From: an uncultured Saprospiraceae bacterium
GTDB lineage: Bacteria > Bacteroidota > Bacteroidia > Chitinophagales > Saprospiraceae
Assembly: GCA_937981555.1 (NCBI GenBank)
Contig: CALJOK010000025.1
Coordinates: 84,249 to 148,248 of the forward strand
Reading direction: 5' to 3'
DNA: 64,000 nt
Shown here: positions 7,549 through 16,497 of the stretch, in pieces
How the letters are laid out: every line of letters starts with the position of its first letter
Position numbering within the stretch: position 1 is the first letter of the stretch
Program-made: the position numbers and the translations under genes
Notes under the pieces: generated by a model
Database searches by the model: none
The model's input: the letters and a program-made list of their open reading frames with translations, nothing else
Told to the model about the DNA's origin: nothing

Positions 7549-9030
7549 ATGAAAAATATTATTCTATTTATTTTTATATCATTTTCCATAAACATTCATG
7601 CGCAAACTATTTCGGATGCATTGCGATATTCTAATTTGGAAGTTGGTGGAACCGCCCGAACAGTAGGAATAGGAGGAGGAATTGGAGCTCTGGGGGCAGA
7701 CTATTCTGTTTTGAGTACGAACCCTGCAGGTATCGCAGCTTTTCGAACTAACGAATTTGTGATTACGCCTGGAGTTTATAATTCAAAAGTAACTTCGTTG
7801 TTGGAGCGAGGAACGGACAATGAACCAATAGATGAAAGTCTAGCTAAATTCAATTTAGCTAACATTGGAATAATCTTAAATTATCGCCCACAATATTCAA
7901 AATGGACAACATTTAATCTTGGAATTGGATTTAATCGCCTAGCATCTTTTAATCAAGATTTTGTTTTTAAGGGGAAATCTCCAGGCTCAATAGTTCAGAG
8001 ATTTACAGAATTAGCCAACGATGATATCTTTGATGAATTCGAAGGGATTTTAGCAGAGAATGCTTTGGCAATTTATGAATCTTCATTCGATCCAGAAGTT
8101 TATACAAATGATTTTGAAGATGCACTTACTACTCCAGGTTACGAAATAGAGCGAGAGCAATTTTTCAAAACAAGAGGTTCCTACAGCGAATTAGTTTTTT
8201 CTGTTGGAGGTAATTTTGATGAAAAAATAATGGTGGGAGCAACAATAGGTGTTCCATTTATTAAATACGATGAAGAAAAAATATACGAAGAAAGAGATGT
8301 TGATAGTTCTGTGATTTATTTTGATGAACTTTTATTTCAAGAGAATCTTGCTACTACAGGATCTGGAATAAATTTAAAACTTGGATTCATTTACAGAATT
8401 AATCAAATGTTCCGAATAGGTGCTGCTGTTCATACTCCTACCTCTTTCAAATTGACGGATAATTTTTCTACTAAATTACGATATGATTATACAGATGGAG
8501 GCGGATCTTCAACGACTACTGAAGATTCTCCTGAAGGATCATTTGAATATAAATTAAAAACTCCTTGGAGAGCGATGGCAAATTTTGCGGTTTTAATTAA
8601 GAGAAAAGGATTTATTAGTGCTGACGTAGAGTATGTGGATTATTCAGGTTCTGATTTTAATTTGACTGCGAATAGTTCTAGTATTGAAGATCGAGATTAT
8701 GAAATGGATCTAAATGAACAAGTAGGGAAATCTTTTAAATCAGCTATAAATCTCAGAATTGGAGGAGAATACGCTCATGAAAAATTAAGATTTAGAGCTG
8801 GATATGGGATAAGTGGCACACCTTATGCAGATAGTGATATTACAAATAATGCTTATAGCCTAGGTTTTGGAATCCGCGAAAAAAGCTTTTACATAGATTT
8901 TGCGTACAAGTATTCGAAGATTTCAGAAGGCTATGTTCCTTATTTATTATCAGATCCAGCGTTAGAACAATTTGTTACTAATGATGTGGCAAGTACAAGA
9001 ATTCTCTTGACTGCTGGATTTAAATTTTAA
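7549..9030 (+). CDS. FadL/OmpP1-type outer-membrane transport porin
   Basis: 493 residues from the ATG at 7549; an upstream in-frame ATG at 7507 adds 14 residues before a clear signal peptide ('MKNIILFIFISFSINIHAQ'), so the later start is preferred. After cleavage the protein shows the Bacteroidota OmpP1/FadL pattern: 'ISDALRYSNLEVGGTARTVG', 'GGGIGALGADYSVLSTNPAGIAAF' near the N-terminus (the hatch and first strand), then alternating amphipathic strands and a final 'TRILLTAGFKF' ending in Phe, which is the outer-membrane assembly signal. The family moves hydrophobic compounds such as fatty acids or aromatics across the outer membrane; the substrate here is unknown. Single gene, followed by a 15-bp palindrome (9127-9164). 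Confidence 0.85.
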   Translation: MKNIILFIFISFSINIHAQTISDALRYSNLEVGGTARTVGIGGGIGALGADYSVLSTNPAGIAAFRTNEFVITPGVYNSKVTSLLERGTDNEPIDESLAKFNLANIGIILNYRPQYSKWTTFNLGIGFNRLASFNQDFVFKGKSPGSIVQRFTELANDDIFDEFEGILAENALAIYESSFDPEVYTNDFEDALTTPGYEIEREQFFKTRGSYSELVFSVGGNFDEKIMVGATIGVPFIKYDEEKIYEERDVDSSVIYFDELLFQENLATTGSGINLKLGFIYRINQMFRIGAAVHTPTSFKLTDNFSTKLRYDYTDGGGSSTTTEDSPEGSFEYKLKTPWRAMANFAVLIKRKGFISADVEYVDYSGSDFNLTANSSSIEDRDYEMDLNEQVGKSFKSAINLRIGGEYAHEKLRFRAGYGISGTPYADSDITNNAYSLGFGIREKSFYIDFAYKYSKISEGYVPYLLSDPALEQFVTNDVASTRILLTAGFKF

Positions 9031-9126
9031 TTTTTATAAATCTTTGTAAGAAATATTTAATTAAAAGGTTTTTATAAAAAGTTGATTTAGAATAATTTGA
9101 AAAACATTTTTTTTGAAAAAATAATA

Positions 9127-9164
9127 CATAGCATCATTTTTGAATATTTAAAAATGATGCTATG
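9127..9164. terminator. 15-bp perfect palindrome, probable terminator
   Basis: Perfect arms catagcatcattttt / aaaaatgatgctatg with an 8-nt loop, 97 bp after the porin gene. The following T tract is weak (ctctttcc), so an operator or other structured site remains possible. Confidence 0.5.
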
Positions 9165-9275
9165 CTCTTTCCTCCCCAATTTGTCAAAAAAAATATTCAA
9201 CTTTATATAGACTTCGATCTCTCTCCCATTTGAAGTTAAACAAACTTAGATCAAACCCGATTGAACAAGTTTTCT

Positions 9276-10301
9276 ATGAGAAAATTGATACTTATTTTAT
9301 CAGTATTTTTATTTGGTTACGCGACACTTAATGGACAAGTAGAAGTGAAGACTTCTGATGTGGGAGTAGGTTATCCAGAAGTGGACGAGCGAAAAATTAT
9401 CGAAACCAAATGGCGTTACACTTACGCCCTTCATCTCGAATCCAATACCATTTTTCATAAGGCGGAAAAAGATTATGAATACTTTTTGCATTTTAAGTAT
9501 GACTATACTTATGATCAATTTTTGAATGGGAAATTTGACAAAGGTGTTTGGAGCCTGAATGGGAGTGATTTGTTTTATAGTTTTAAGCACATCAAAAAAT
9601 TTGAGATTGCTCAGATTACCAAAAATGTTTTAGTCTTAGAATTTGAGCAACCCAATAGTAAAGGAACTTTCCAATATCATTTTGTTAGGGTAGATACGAA
9701 GGATGCTCCTTTTATCAAACCAGTTAATGAACTTCCAGACATTTTAGTAGAAGAACTTGATCCTAAAAAGAATCGAAATCAATGGTGGACTTTTGGTAAA
9801 AACAAAAAGAAGAAAAAGAAGAAATGGCGAAGAAAGAAGAAGGAGGAGCCTAAGGAAAAAGAAGTTTATATTAGTATCGAATTAATAGGAGGAGGATATT
9901 ATGGAGGTATCGATCCGGTGCTAAGAGATTATATTCATATTAAAAGTTCAGGGCGATTGATCAAAGAATTTAAGAGTGTTAACAAAGGCTTGATGGTGAC
10001 GAAAAAAACTATTTCGAGAGATGAGTTGGAAGCGTTTGCTGAATTTATTATCACTCAAAAGTTTTTTGAAATAGAACGAATGTATGATTGTGAGGATGCT
10101 CTTTGTCAAAAACGAAAAGCGAATAAACCTACTCCAATTCCTTTGCGTCTTGCAGTTGCTTATGGTTCTCGAAAAAAGGTAGTCACCATAAGTATTTGGG
10201 GAAAAGACAAGAACAATATGAAGTATGTAGATTACCCAAATTCTATAGATAATATCGTGGAAGCTATTCAAAAAATGGCTCTTCGAATGGAGGAATCCTA
10301 A
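9276..10301 (+). CDS. Exported protein of unknown function with Lys-rich linker
   Basis: 341 residues from the ATG at 9276; a TTG at 9261 is in frame but adds only five residues ahead of a clean signal peptide ('MRKLILILSVFLFGYATLNGQ'). Not recognised. The N-terminal half is rich in Tyr/Phe and beta-prone ('YALHLESNTIFHKAEKDYEY'). A poly-Lys/Arg linker sits near residues 175-195. The C-terminal half ('SRDELEAFAEFIITQKFFEIERMYDC') carries two Cys (DCEDALC), which could form a disulphide in the periplasm. No neighbour suggests a role. The gene is followed by a strong terminator at 10337-10365. Exported location is well supported, function is open. Confidence 0.7.
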   Translation: MRKLILILSVFLFGYATLNGQVEVKTSDVGVGYPEVDERKIIETKWRYTYALHLESNTIFHKAEKDYEYFLHFKYDYTYDQFLNGKFDKGVWSLNGSDLFYSFKHIKKFEIAQITKNVLVLEFEQPNSKGTFQYHFVRVDTKDAPFIKPVNELPDILVEELDPKKNRNQWWTFGKNKKKKKKKWRRKKKEEPKEKEVYISIELIGGGYYGGIDPVLRDYIHIKSSGRLIKEFKSVNKGLMVTKKTISRDELEAFAEFIITQKFFEIERMYDCEDALCQKRKANKPTPIPLRLAVAYGSRKKVVTISIWGKDKNNMKYVDYPNSIDNIVEAIQKMALRMEES

Positions 10302-10336
10302 TTCATATTTAATTGATAAAAATCATCCGTAAAAAA

Positions 10337-10365
10337 AGCTCATTGTGAATACTTCACAATGAGCT
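10337..10365 (+). terminator. Strong hairpin terminator
   Basis: 12-bp perfect arms (agctcattgtga / tcacaatgagct) with a 5-nt loop, flanked by A7 and T8, so active in both directions. Confidence 0.85.
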
Positions 10366-10494
10366 TTTTTTTATATTTGATGGAAATTTAGTTGCTACGA
10401 CAACTATTTTAGAATTAAAATTTTTGAAATAGATTTTCTGACTTAAATCAAAGGGTAGTAAATTCAAAATTAATCATTCAAAATTAAGTTCATC

Positions 10495-11649
10495 ATGCAT
10501 TATTATAGTTTAGGAAAATTTCCCAAAAAACGACATACTCAATTTCGCAAACCGAATGGTGAATTGTACAGCGAGCAATTATTTTCTACGGAAGGATTTA
10601 GCGATCTGGCTTCCTTGCTTTACCATTGCAATCCTCCAACTCAAATTGTTCAAGTCGGAGAACCTTACTCGGTCGCGCCCAAATTATTTCATGATAAACA
10701 ATTAAAACATCGAAGTCTCCAAGGTTTTAAGGTAGAGCCTGAAGATGATTATTTGAAAAGCCGAAAACCTGTTTTGGTGAATAATGATTGCAAAATAATT
10801 TTGGCTGCACCTCGAAAAAGCATGACTGATTATTATTTCAAAAATGCAGATGCAGACGAAGTGATTTTTGTTCATGAAGGTTCAGGTGTGTTAAAAACGA
10901 TGTATGGAAATATCACTTTTGGCTACGGAGACTATTTAGTCGTTCCTCGAGGAACGATTTACCAAATGCATTTTGACTCAGAAGATAATCGATTATTCAT
11001 CGTGGAATCCACCAGTCCCATCATTACTCCAAAACGTTACCGAAATAATTTTGGACAGTTGATGGAGCATGCACCTTTTTGCGAAAGAGATATTCGGAAA
11101 CCAGAAGTTTTAGAAACACACGATGAAAAAGGAGAATTTTTAATGTACATCAAAAAGCAGGATAATATTTATCCATATGAATATTTGAATCATCCGTTTG
11201 ATGTAGTTGGTTGGGATGGATATGTTTATCCGTATGCATTTTCGATTCATGAATTTGAACCGATTACAGGAAGAGTTCACCAACCGCCGCCAGTTCATCA
11301 AACTTTTGCAGCACGTGGATTTGTAATTTGTTCTTTTGTTCCTCGATTGTACGATTATCATCCAGATGGAATTCCAGCACCATATAATCATAGTAATATT
11401 GATAGCGATGAAGTATTGTATTATGTTGCTGGAGACTTTATGAGTCGAAGTCATGTAGAACGAGGAATGATAACTTTGCATCCTGGAGGAATTCCACATG
11501 GGCCACATCCAGGAACGGTGGAGAAAAGTATAGGGAAAAAAGAAACAGGCGAATTAGCTGTAATGGTCGATACTTTTGCCCCACTTTTGATGACTGAATA
11601 TGCGGCAGGAATTGAAGATGGAGATTATTATAAAAGTTGGTTAAAGTAA
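10495..11649 (+). CDS. hmgA: Homogentisate 1,2-dioxygenase
   Basis: 384 residues. Opens the ring of homogentisate to maleylacetoacetate in tyrosine/phenylalanine breakdown; non-haem Fe(II), cytoplasmic. The double cupin core is visible: 'ADEVIFVHEGSGVLKT' (120-135) with 'GDYLVVPRGTIYQM' (145-158), then 'HQPPPVHQTFAARGFVICSFVPRLYDYHPDGIPAPYNHSN' split across 262-301. Candidate iron ligands are H299, the acidic residue at 306 in 'NIDSDEVLYY', and a His of 'HPGGIPHGPHPG'. The chain is shorter than the roughly 430-445 residues of proteobacterial and animal enzymes, as in other Bacteroidota. No partner genes of the pathway (hpd, fahA, maiA) are adjacent, so it is a lone gene here. A palindromic element begins two bases after its stop. 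Confidence 0.9.
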   Translation: MHYYSLGKFPKKRHTQFRKPNGELYSEQLFSTEGFSDLASLLYHCNPPTQIVQVGEPYSVAPKLFHDKQLKHRSLQGFKVEPEDDYLKSRKPVLVNNDCKIILAAPRKSMTDYYFKNADADEVIFVHEGSGVLKTMYGNITFGYGDYLVVPRGTIYQMHFDSEDNRLFIVESTSPIITPKRYRNNFGQLMEHAPFCERDIRKPEVLETHDEKGEFLMYIKKQDNIYPYEYLNHPFDVVGWDGYVYPYAFSIHEFEPITGRVHQPPPVHQTFAARGFVICSFVPRLYDYHPDGIPAPYNHSNIDSDEVLYYVAGDFMSRSHVERGMITLHPGGIPHGPHPGTVEKSIGKKETGELAVMVDTFAPLLMTEYAAGIEDGDYYKSWLK

Positions 11650-11650
11650 C

Positions 11651-11711
11651 CTGTAGCTGGACTCTCCCGAGTCTAGCCAAAACATACCGCAATCAGAGAG
11701 TATGGTTACAG
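11651..11711. repeat. Branched palindromic element after hmgA
   Basis: The 61-bp unit begins ctgta and ends tacag. Inside are two smaller dyads: gctggactc / gagtctagc (11656-11677) and a weaker catac / gtatg pair. This gives a cruciform or three-way-junction shape. It starts two bases after the hmgA stop and is separate from the real terminator at 11740-11774. Confidence 0.45.
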
Positions 11712-11739
11712 AAAAAATAAAATTTCAGAAAACAAAAAA

Positions 11740-11780
11740 GGCAGATCAACAGTTTTATAACTGGCAGGTCTGCCTTTTTT
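11740..11780 (+). terminator. Terminator of hmgA
   Basis: Arms ggcagatc (11740-11747) and ggtctgcc (11767-11774), preceded by A6 and followed by T6. The following rhodanese gene starts only 25 bp later, and a match to the Bacteroidota -7 consensus TAnnTTTG (tatttttg, 11785-11792) lies between them. Confidence 0.7.
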
Positions 11781-11804
11781 AATTTATTTTTGTAAAAAAA
11801 GAAC

Positions 11805-12329
11805 ATGAAATATATTCTAACTCCTTTTTGGTTTTTGGTGTTGATTACAATTAGTTGTGCGCAAGCTCCAGGTGAACGACCAAAAGTAAATAGTGAAGAT
11901 TTTGATAAAAAAATATCAAAGACTATTAATTTTTCTATTCCAGTAATGGGCGTAGATGAGTTGAAAGAAATGCAGGAAGATGTAATTTTACTCGATGCTC
12001 GACCTCAAAGTGAATATGATGTCAGTCATATCAAAGGAGCAAAAAGAATTGGGTTTAGAAATATCGAAGAAGCTGCACTCGCAGGAATTGACAAAGACGA
12101 GCAAATCGTCGTGTATTGTTCTATCGGCTATCGAAGTGAGAAAGTAGGAGAGAAACTTAAAAAAATGGGTTTTAAAAATGTCTATAATCTCTACGGAAGC
12201 ATTTTTGAATGGGTCAATCAAGGCAACGAAGTGGTGGATAAAAATGAAAAGACAACTGAAAAAGTACACACTTATAACAAACGATGGAGCAAATGGGTAG
12301 AAGATGGGAAAGCTGAAAAGGTTTGGTAA
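11805..12329 (+). CDS. Rhodanese-domain lipoprotein
   Basis: 174 residues. Signal peptide with a lipobox-like end 'LITISC' (Cys18), so probably lipid-anchored in the cell envelope. A single rhodanese domain covers about residues 48-150: 'DVILLDARPQSEYDVSHIKGA' (start and CH2A-like motif), then the active loop 'VVYCSIGYRS' with catalytic Cys105 and a basic pocket, then 'NVYNLYGSIFEWV'. Such single-domain proteins carry sulfur as a cysteine persulfide; the acceptor is unknown. The C-terminal 'YNKRWSKWVEDGKAEKVW' is typical of Bacteroidota members. It stands alone with its own terminator at 12402-12439. Confidence 0.85.
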   Translation: MKYILTPFWFLVLITISCAQAPGERPKVNSEDFDKKISKTINFSIPVMGVDELKEMQEDVILLDARPQSEYDVSHIKGAKRIGFRNIEEAALAGIDKDEQIVVYCSIGYRSEKVGEKLKKMGFKNVYNLYGSIFEWVNQGNEVVDKNEKTTEKVHTYNKRWSKWVEDGKAEKVW

Positions 12330-12401
12330 TACTGCTTTTGTAATTTACGTAATTATATTGTTATAATTTCTGTGTGAAAAATAGATAAGTTAAAATTTAG
12401 G

Positions 12402-12439
12402 AAAAAACCCATATCTCAAAGTTGAGATATGGGTTTTTT
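12402..12439 (+). terminator. Strong hairpin terminator
   Basis: 17-bp perfect arms including the A/T tracts (aaaaaacccatatctca / tgagatatgggtttttt) with a 4-nt loop. Confidence 0.85.
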
Positions 12440-12558
12440 TATTAAATTGAAAAAGTTGGTAATGTATTTGATATATAGTAAATAACATACTATAATAAGT
12501 TACCACAAGACAAGGATTTTTCCCTCCCACCAATTCAAGTCTTCTAAAATTTTACACT

Positions 12559-13947
12559 ATGAGAAATTACTTAATGAGCACCATAGCGGTGTTACTAATC
12601 TATGCTATTCCAAGTTTTTCACAATGTATTCAAGGCGATTGCCATAATGGCGAAGGGACATATTTCTATGAAGATGGAAGTATGTATGAAGGGACATTTT
12701 CCAAAGGATTGACCGATGGATTTGGAGCATGGTGTTTACCGAATGGAGATAAATACGTTGGAGGATTTAAAGATAATTTCCAACATGGATCTGGAATTGT
12801 TTATCATGTCGATGGAGACGAAACAATGGGAGAATGGATCAACGGCGAATATTTCGGAGTGAAATATGGAGAGGTTGAAGGATGTATTGAAGGTGATTGT
12901 GTCAGCGGACATGGTACTTATATTTATGATGAAGGTAATGCTAAGTACACCGGTTATTTTCAAGATGAAATGCCTCACGGTCAAGGAGTTTGTCAATATT
13001 CCAACCGAGAGTTTTATGAAGGATTATGGTCGGAAGGAAGTTTTAATGGTTATGGAACGTTGTATTTATCCGACGGATCTCCAATTCAAGGGTATTGGAA
13101 TGATGGAACATTTACTGGACAAGAAGAGCCAGTTAAAGCTTCATTTTTACCAGCTGAGGAGCCAGTTGTAGAACAAACAATTTCAACACTTGCTGATATC
13201 AGAAAAAATTCAAAAATAAAAGTTCACGCATTAGTGATCGGAATTTCAACTTACACGCATATGCCTGTTTTGAAATATTCAGATGACGATGCTTATAGAA
13301 TGTATGCCTTTTTGAAAAGTCCAGAGGGTGGTGCACTTCGAGATGATAACATTCGAATGTTGATTGATGAAGAAGCGACTCGAAAGAATATCAAAAAAGC
13401 AATGAATGAATTATTTATGAATGCTGGTCCAGACGATTTAGTACTGATGTACTACAGCGGTCATGGATTAAAAGATTGCTTTTTACCAATTGATTTTGAT
13501 AGATATAATAACAAATTATTTCACGATGAAATCAATGAGATCTTAAAACAAAGTCCTGCGAAATATAAATTATGTATTGCTGACGCTTGTCACTCAGGAG
13601 GTTTGGCAATGAAGGGAGGAAGTCCTAATAATGAATTTTCAGACGAGCAAGTGATTAATACTTATTATAATAATTTGGCTCAATCTAATGCAGGAACAGC
13701 TTTGATTCTTTCTTCCAAATTAGAAGAAATTTCTTTGGAGTCAAGTGGATTGCGACAAGGGGTGTTTAGTCACTTTTTGATCAGAGGATTGGAAGGAGAA
13801 GCAGATCGTAATATCGATAAAATCGTAACGGTCACCGAACTTTTTGATTTCATTTCTAGGAATGTAAAAAGTTATACCGCTAATCGGCAGTCGCCAGTTA
13901 TCAAGGGATCGTTTGATCGAAAAATGACAGTAAGCGTAGTCAGATAA
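12559..13947 (+). CDS. Secreted MORN-repeat / caspase-like (C14) peptidase fusion
   Basis: 462 residues. Signal peptide 1-21 ('...IPSFSQ'). Residues 23-190 hold about six MORN-type repeats of the form YxGxFxxGxxxGxG ('GEGTYFYEDGSMYEGTF', 'GDKYVGGFKDNFQHGSG', 'AKYTGYFQDEMPHGQG', 'YEGLWSEGSFNGYG'); two CIxGDCxxGxGTY blocks suggest a duplicated half. After a short linker, residues 220-460 form a caspase/metacaspase fold: 'VHALVIGIS', catalytic His302 in 'YYSGHG' and Cys344 in 'DACHSGG'. The S1 preference is not assignable, but metacaspases cut after Arg/Lys. Both catalytic residues are present, so it is probably active. No adjacent inhibitor or toxin gene is seen. Transcribed toward purC with a shared terminator. 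Confidence 0.88.
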   Translation: MRNYLMSTIAVLLIYAIPSFSQCIQGDCHNGEGTYFYEDGSMYEGTFSKGLTDGFGAWCLPNGDKYVGGFKDNFQHGSGIVYHVDGDETMGEWINGEYFGVKYGEVEGCIEGDCVSGHGTYIYDEGNAKYTGYFQDEMPHGQGVCQYSNREFYEGLWSEGSFNGYGTLYLSDGSPIQGYWNDGTFTGQEEPVKASFLPAEEPVVEQTISTLADIRKNSKIKVHALVIGISTYTHMPVLKYSDDDAYRMYAFLKSPEGGALRDDNIRMLIDEEATRKNIKKAMNELFMNAGPDDLVLMYYSGHGLKDCFLPIDFDRYNNKLFHDEINEILKQSPAKYKLCIADACHSGGLAMKGGSPNNEFSDEQVINTYYNNLAQSNAGTALILSSKLEEISLESSGLRQGVFSHFLIRGLEGEADRNIDKIVTVTELFDFISRNVKSYTANRQSPVIKGSFDRKMTVSVVR

Positions 13948-13970
13948 TTTTTGGAAAAAATTAAATAAAA

Positions 13971-14003
13971 AAAGTGTTATTCGTTTAGAACGAATAACAC
14001 TTT
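13971..14003. terminator. Bidirectional terminator between convergent genes
   Basis: 13-bp perfect arms (aaagtgttattcg / cgaataacacttt) with a 7-nt loop, A-rich before and T-rich after, serving both the caspase gene and purC. Confidence 0.9.
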
Positions 14004-14021
14004 TTTTTATTTGGAAAATTA

Positions 14022-14975
14022 CTACTTCAAATACTCAGCAGTATTTTTAAAAATCCGTTCTTGAATATTTTCCGTATTCGCTTTTTCAAAATCACTTCCC
14101 GTAATACTTTCAAATAATTCAATATAGCGATCCGAAACACTTTGCACAAATTCATCTGGCATCTCAGGCATCGTTTGTCCTTCCAAACCTTGAAAACCAT
14201 TTTCAATTAACCACTCTCTGACAAATTCTTTTGACAAATGTTTTTGCTTCTCGCCGCTCGCCTGTCGATCTTCAAATCCATTAGCATAAAAATATCGAGA
14301 ACTATCTGGCGTATGAATCTCATCAATCAATATAATTTTTCCATCCTTTTTCCCAAACTCGTATTTCGTATCTGCCAAAATTAAACCTTGTTTGGCAGCC
14401 ATTTCTGTTCCTCTTTGGAAAAGCTCGCGAGTATATTTTTCTAATAAAACATAATCTTCCTCGCTAACAATTTCTTGCTTGATAATTTCTTCTCTAGAAA
14501 TATCCTCATCGTGACCTTCCTCTGCTTTTGTTGCAGGTGTGATAATTGGCGCAGGAAATTTATCATTTTCTTTCATCCCCTCAGGCATCGTCACTCCGCA
14601 AAGAACTCGTTCGCCAGAGCGATAAGTTCGCCAAGCATGACCGACGCAATATCCTCGAATCACCATTTCAATTTTAAATGGTTCACAAGCAATTCCAACT
14701 GCGACGTTAGCGTCAGGAGTTGCCTCTACCCAATTTGGAGCAATGTCGCTTGTTGCCTTTAAAAAGTGCAACGCAATTTGATTTAATACTTGTCCTTTGA
14801 ACGGAATTGCTCGTGGCAAAACATGATCAAAAGCAGAAATTCGATCGGAAGCGACCATCACTAGTTTTTCCTGAATGGTGTACACATCTCTCACTTTTCC
14901 TTTATAAAAATTCGTTTGATTTTCGAATTCAAAATTAGTGGCCTTGATGGATTGTTGCTCTAAAGTCATAGTCAT
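14022..14975 (-). CDS. purC: Phosphoribosylaminoimidazole-succinocarboxamide synthase
   Basis: 317 residues. Joins aspartate to CAIR with ATP to give SAICAR in purine synthesis, in the cytoplasm. Seen: '[12 protein letters not shown]' (23-34, nucleotide-binding start), '[27 protein letters not shown]', '[16 protein letters not shown]', 'LADTKYEFG' and '[17 protein letters not shown]', the usual PurC signatures. The long form (about 300 residues, as in eukaryotes and Bacteroidota) rather than the 240-residue form of E. coli. Start at Met1 or Met3 cannot be decided. No other pur gene is adjacent. The upstream gap holds a palindromic element at 15008-15069. Confidence 0.96.
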   Translation of the reverse strand: MTMTLEQQSIKATNFEFENQTNFYKGKVRDVYTIQEKLVMVASDRISAFDHVLPRAIPFKGQVLNQIALHFLKATSDIAPNWVEATPDANVAVGIACEPFKIEMVIRGYCVGHAWRTYRSGERVLCGVTMPEGMKENDKFPAPIITPATKAEEGHDEDISREEIIKQEIVSEEDYVLLEKYTRELFQRGTEMAAKQGLILADTKYEFGKKDGKIILIDEIHTPDSSRYFYANGFEDRQASGEKQKHLSKEFVREWLIENGFQGLEGQTMPEMPDEFVQSVSDRYIELFESITGSDFEKANTENIQERIFKNTAEYLK

Positions 14976-15007
14976 ATTTGAGTTCTAAAATAAATTTTGT
15001 GTTTTAC

Positions 15008-15069
15008 GTCAGCTAAAAGTCGAGCACAACACTTCCTTTGGTCGTTTTTGTTCTCAACTTTTAACTGAC
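15008..15069. repeat. Degenerate palindromic element upstream of purC
   Basis: Imperfect inverted repeat: left arm 15008-15027 and right arm 15050-15069 match at 17 of 20 positions (gtcagctaaaagtcgag... against gtcagttaaaagttgag... on the other strand). It lies between the divergent purC and transglutaminase-like genes. Confidence 0.5.
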
Positions 15070-15169
15070 TACAAAATTGATCTTAAAACATTTTTAATAA
15101 AAAAAGCTATTTTTAAAACTTTGCAAAAGTAAAGTTTTTTACCTTCATTGAGCAACGAAAAAAGAACAA

Positions 15170-15742
15170 ATGATGGAGAAAATTCCAAATTTTTTAATGG
15201 AAGCCAAAGCACCACTTTCACAACTATGTCGAAAATTGGAAATCGCTGATTTTCATGAAGCGGTAAATTATATTTTTAAATTACCTTATCGTCGAAATTC
15301 ATCGAAAGAAGATTTGACTTTGGTCTTCTCTGAGAAATGTGGTGTGTGCAGTACGAAGCATGCCGCCTTGGCAGTTTTAGCGCTGGAAAATGGATTTCAA
15401 GAATTAAAATTAATCGTTGGAATTTATCAAATGAATGAAAAAAATACGCCAGGAGTGGGGAAGGTTTTAGAAAAAAGTAAATTAGAATTTATGCCCGAAG
15501 CTCATACTTATTTAGTTTTTGGAAATGAGAAAATAGATATTACGAGAGAAGTTGAAACGGAAGAATCACCATTTGTAAGTTTATTGTTGGAAAAAGAAAT
15601 ACAACCGAATCAGATTGGTGAATTTAAAGTTAGATTGCATCGGGAGTTTTTGGAGAAATGGATTTTGGAAAATGAGATGGAATATTCGTTGGAAGAGATT
15701 TGGAAAATTCGAGAGGATTGTATTTATGCATTATCCTCGTAG
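15170..15742 (+). CDS. Transglutaminase-like hypothetical protein
   Basis: 190 residues, no signal peptide, so cytoplasmic. Not a firmly known family. A plausible papain/transglutaminase-type triad can be placed in the right order: Cys60 in 'CGVCSTKHAALA', His112 in 'EAHTYLVF' and Asp123 in 'KIDITREV', spaced as in transglutaminase-like cysteine enzymes. The helix after the Cys and the two strands carrying His and Asp fit that fold. Substrate unknown. The stop codon TAG lies inside a REP-like repeat (15738-15766), so the last residues (…SS) come from the repeat and the ancestral C-terminus may have been longer. Start is at one of two adjacent Met codons. Confidence 0.6.
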   Translation: MMEKIPNFLMEAKAPLSQLCRKLEIADFHEAVNYIFKLPYRRNSSKEDLTLVFSEKCGVCSTKHAALAVLALENGFQELKLIVGIYQMNEKNTPGVGKVLEKSKLEFMPEAHTYLVFGNEKIDITREVETEESPFVSLLLEKEIQPNQIGEFKVRLHREFLEKWILENEMEYSLEEIWKIREDCIYALSS

Positions 15743-15766
15743 GGGCAATCCCTTGTGGTTGCCCAG
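15738..15766. repeat. REP-like element containing a gene's stop codon
   Basis: The sequence gtaggggcaatcccttgtgg continues to ttgcccagc; arms gggcaa (15743-15748) and ttgccc (15759-15764). Elements of this wording (gtaggggc...gcccagc) are widespread in unrelated environmental bacteria. It supplies the TAG stop of the transglutaminase-like gene. Confidence 0.55.
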
Positions 15767-15810
15767 CACTTTTCAATATTTCCCAAATTGCACAAAATGA
15801 AAAATATTTT

Positions 15811-16488
15811 ATGAAAAGAATAGGAATTTTATTATTTGTAATCATATTGTTATTTGGTTGTCAAAAATCGAAAGATGCGGAGTTTGAAAAAAGTATTGAA
15901 GAATTAAAAGAAGGAAATCATTTAGTTCTTTTGCAAAAGAAGAATAATGATTTTGATATTTTTGAAACGCTAGAAGGAGCACCAAAATTTGGGTATAAAA
16001 AAATCGTAGAGAATATTATTTTTCCAGATGAAGAATTAAATAAAGAAAATCAGTTGGTGAAAAAATGTTTTGGTTTTTATTTTCAACATAAATTTGATGC
16101 TCATAGAGATAGCACTACAAAAATATTGCTTCATTCATCAAAGTTTTTTTCAATGATAGGTGTTTTAAATTCAACTGCGGTAGATACTAAATTAACAAAT
16201 GAAGAACAGTTTTCTGAAATTATAATTCAGTTGGAAGAACTTCCAAACTACTTTTTTCAAGCAAAAAAAATCATTCAAAATCCCACTAAGGAAAATTTAG
16301 AAAAAGCTATCCAAGAATATTCCCAAGACTATTTTTATCTAAAAAATGAACTCCCACTTCTCCTCCGAAAACCCGACATTCTCAAAGAAGACCAAATCAA
16401 TTTTTCCCAAAAAAATGAAAATGCACAACTTGCAGTCAAAGACTTTATTGCTTTCTTGAATAGTCAATTATTTGAGTTGAATGAGTAG
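15811..16488 (+). CDS. Hypothetical lipoprotein
   Basis: 225 residues from the ATG at 15811. The frame is open further upstream through the REP-like repeat, but that stretch has no signal peptide, while the chosen start gives 'MKRIGILLFVIILLFGCQKS' with a lipobox (LLFGC, Cys17). The rest is Lys/Glu/Asn/Phe rich and predicted mainly helical ('IIQLEELPNYFFQAKKIIQNPTKENLEKAIQEY'). No family recognised. It follows the transglutaminase-like gene by 68 bp, so the two may be co-transcribed. Envelope location is well supported; function unknown. Confidence 0.65.
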   Translation: MKRIGILLFVIILLFGCQKSKDAEFEKSIEELKEGNHLVLLQKKNNDFDIFETLEGAPKFGYKKIVENIIFPDEELNKENQLVKKCFGFYFQHKFDAHRDSTTKILLHSSKFFSMIGVLNSTAVDTKLTNEEQFSEIIIQLEELPNYFFQAKKIIQNPTKENLEKAIQEYSQDYFYLKNELPLLLRKPDILKEDQINFSQKNENAQLAVKDFIAFLNSQLFELNE

Positions 16489-16497
16489 CACATAGCT

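Noticed and set aside
15700..15810. N-terminal extension of the lipoprotein at 15811
   Set aside because: It runs through a REP-like repeat and would bury the lipoprotein signal peptide.
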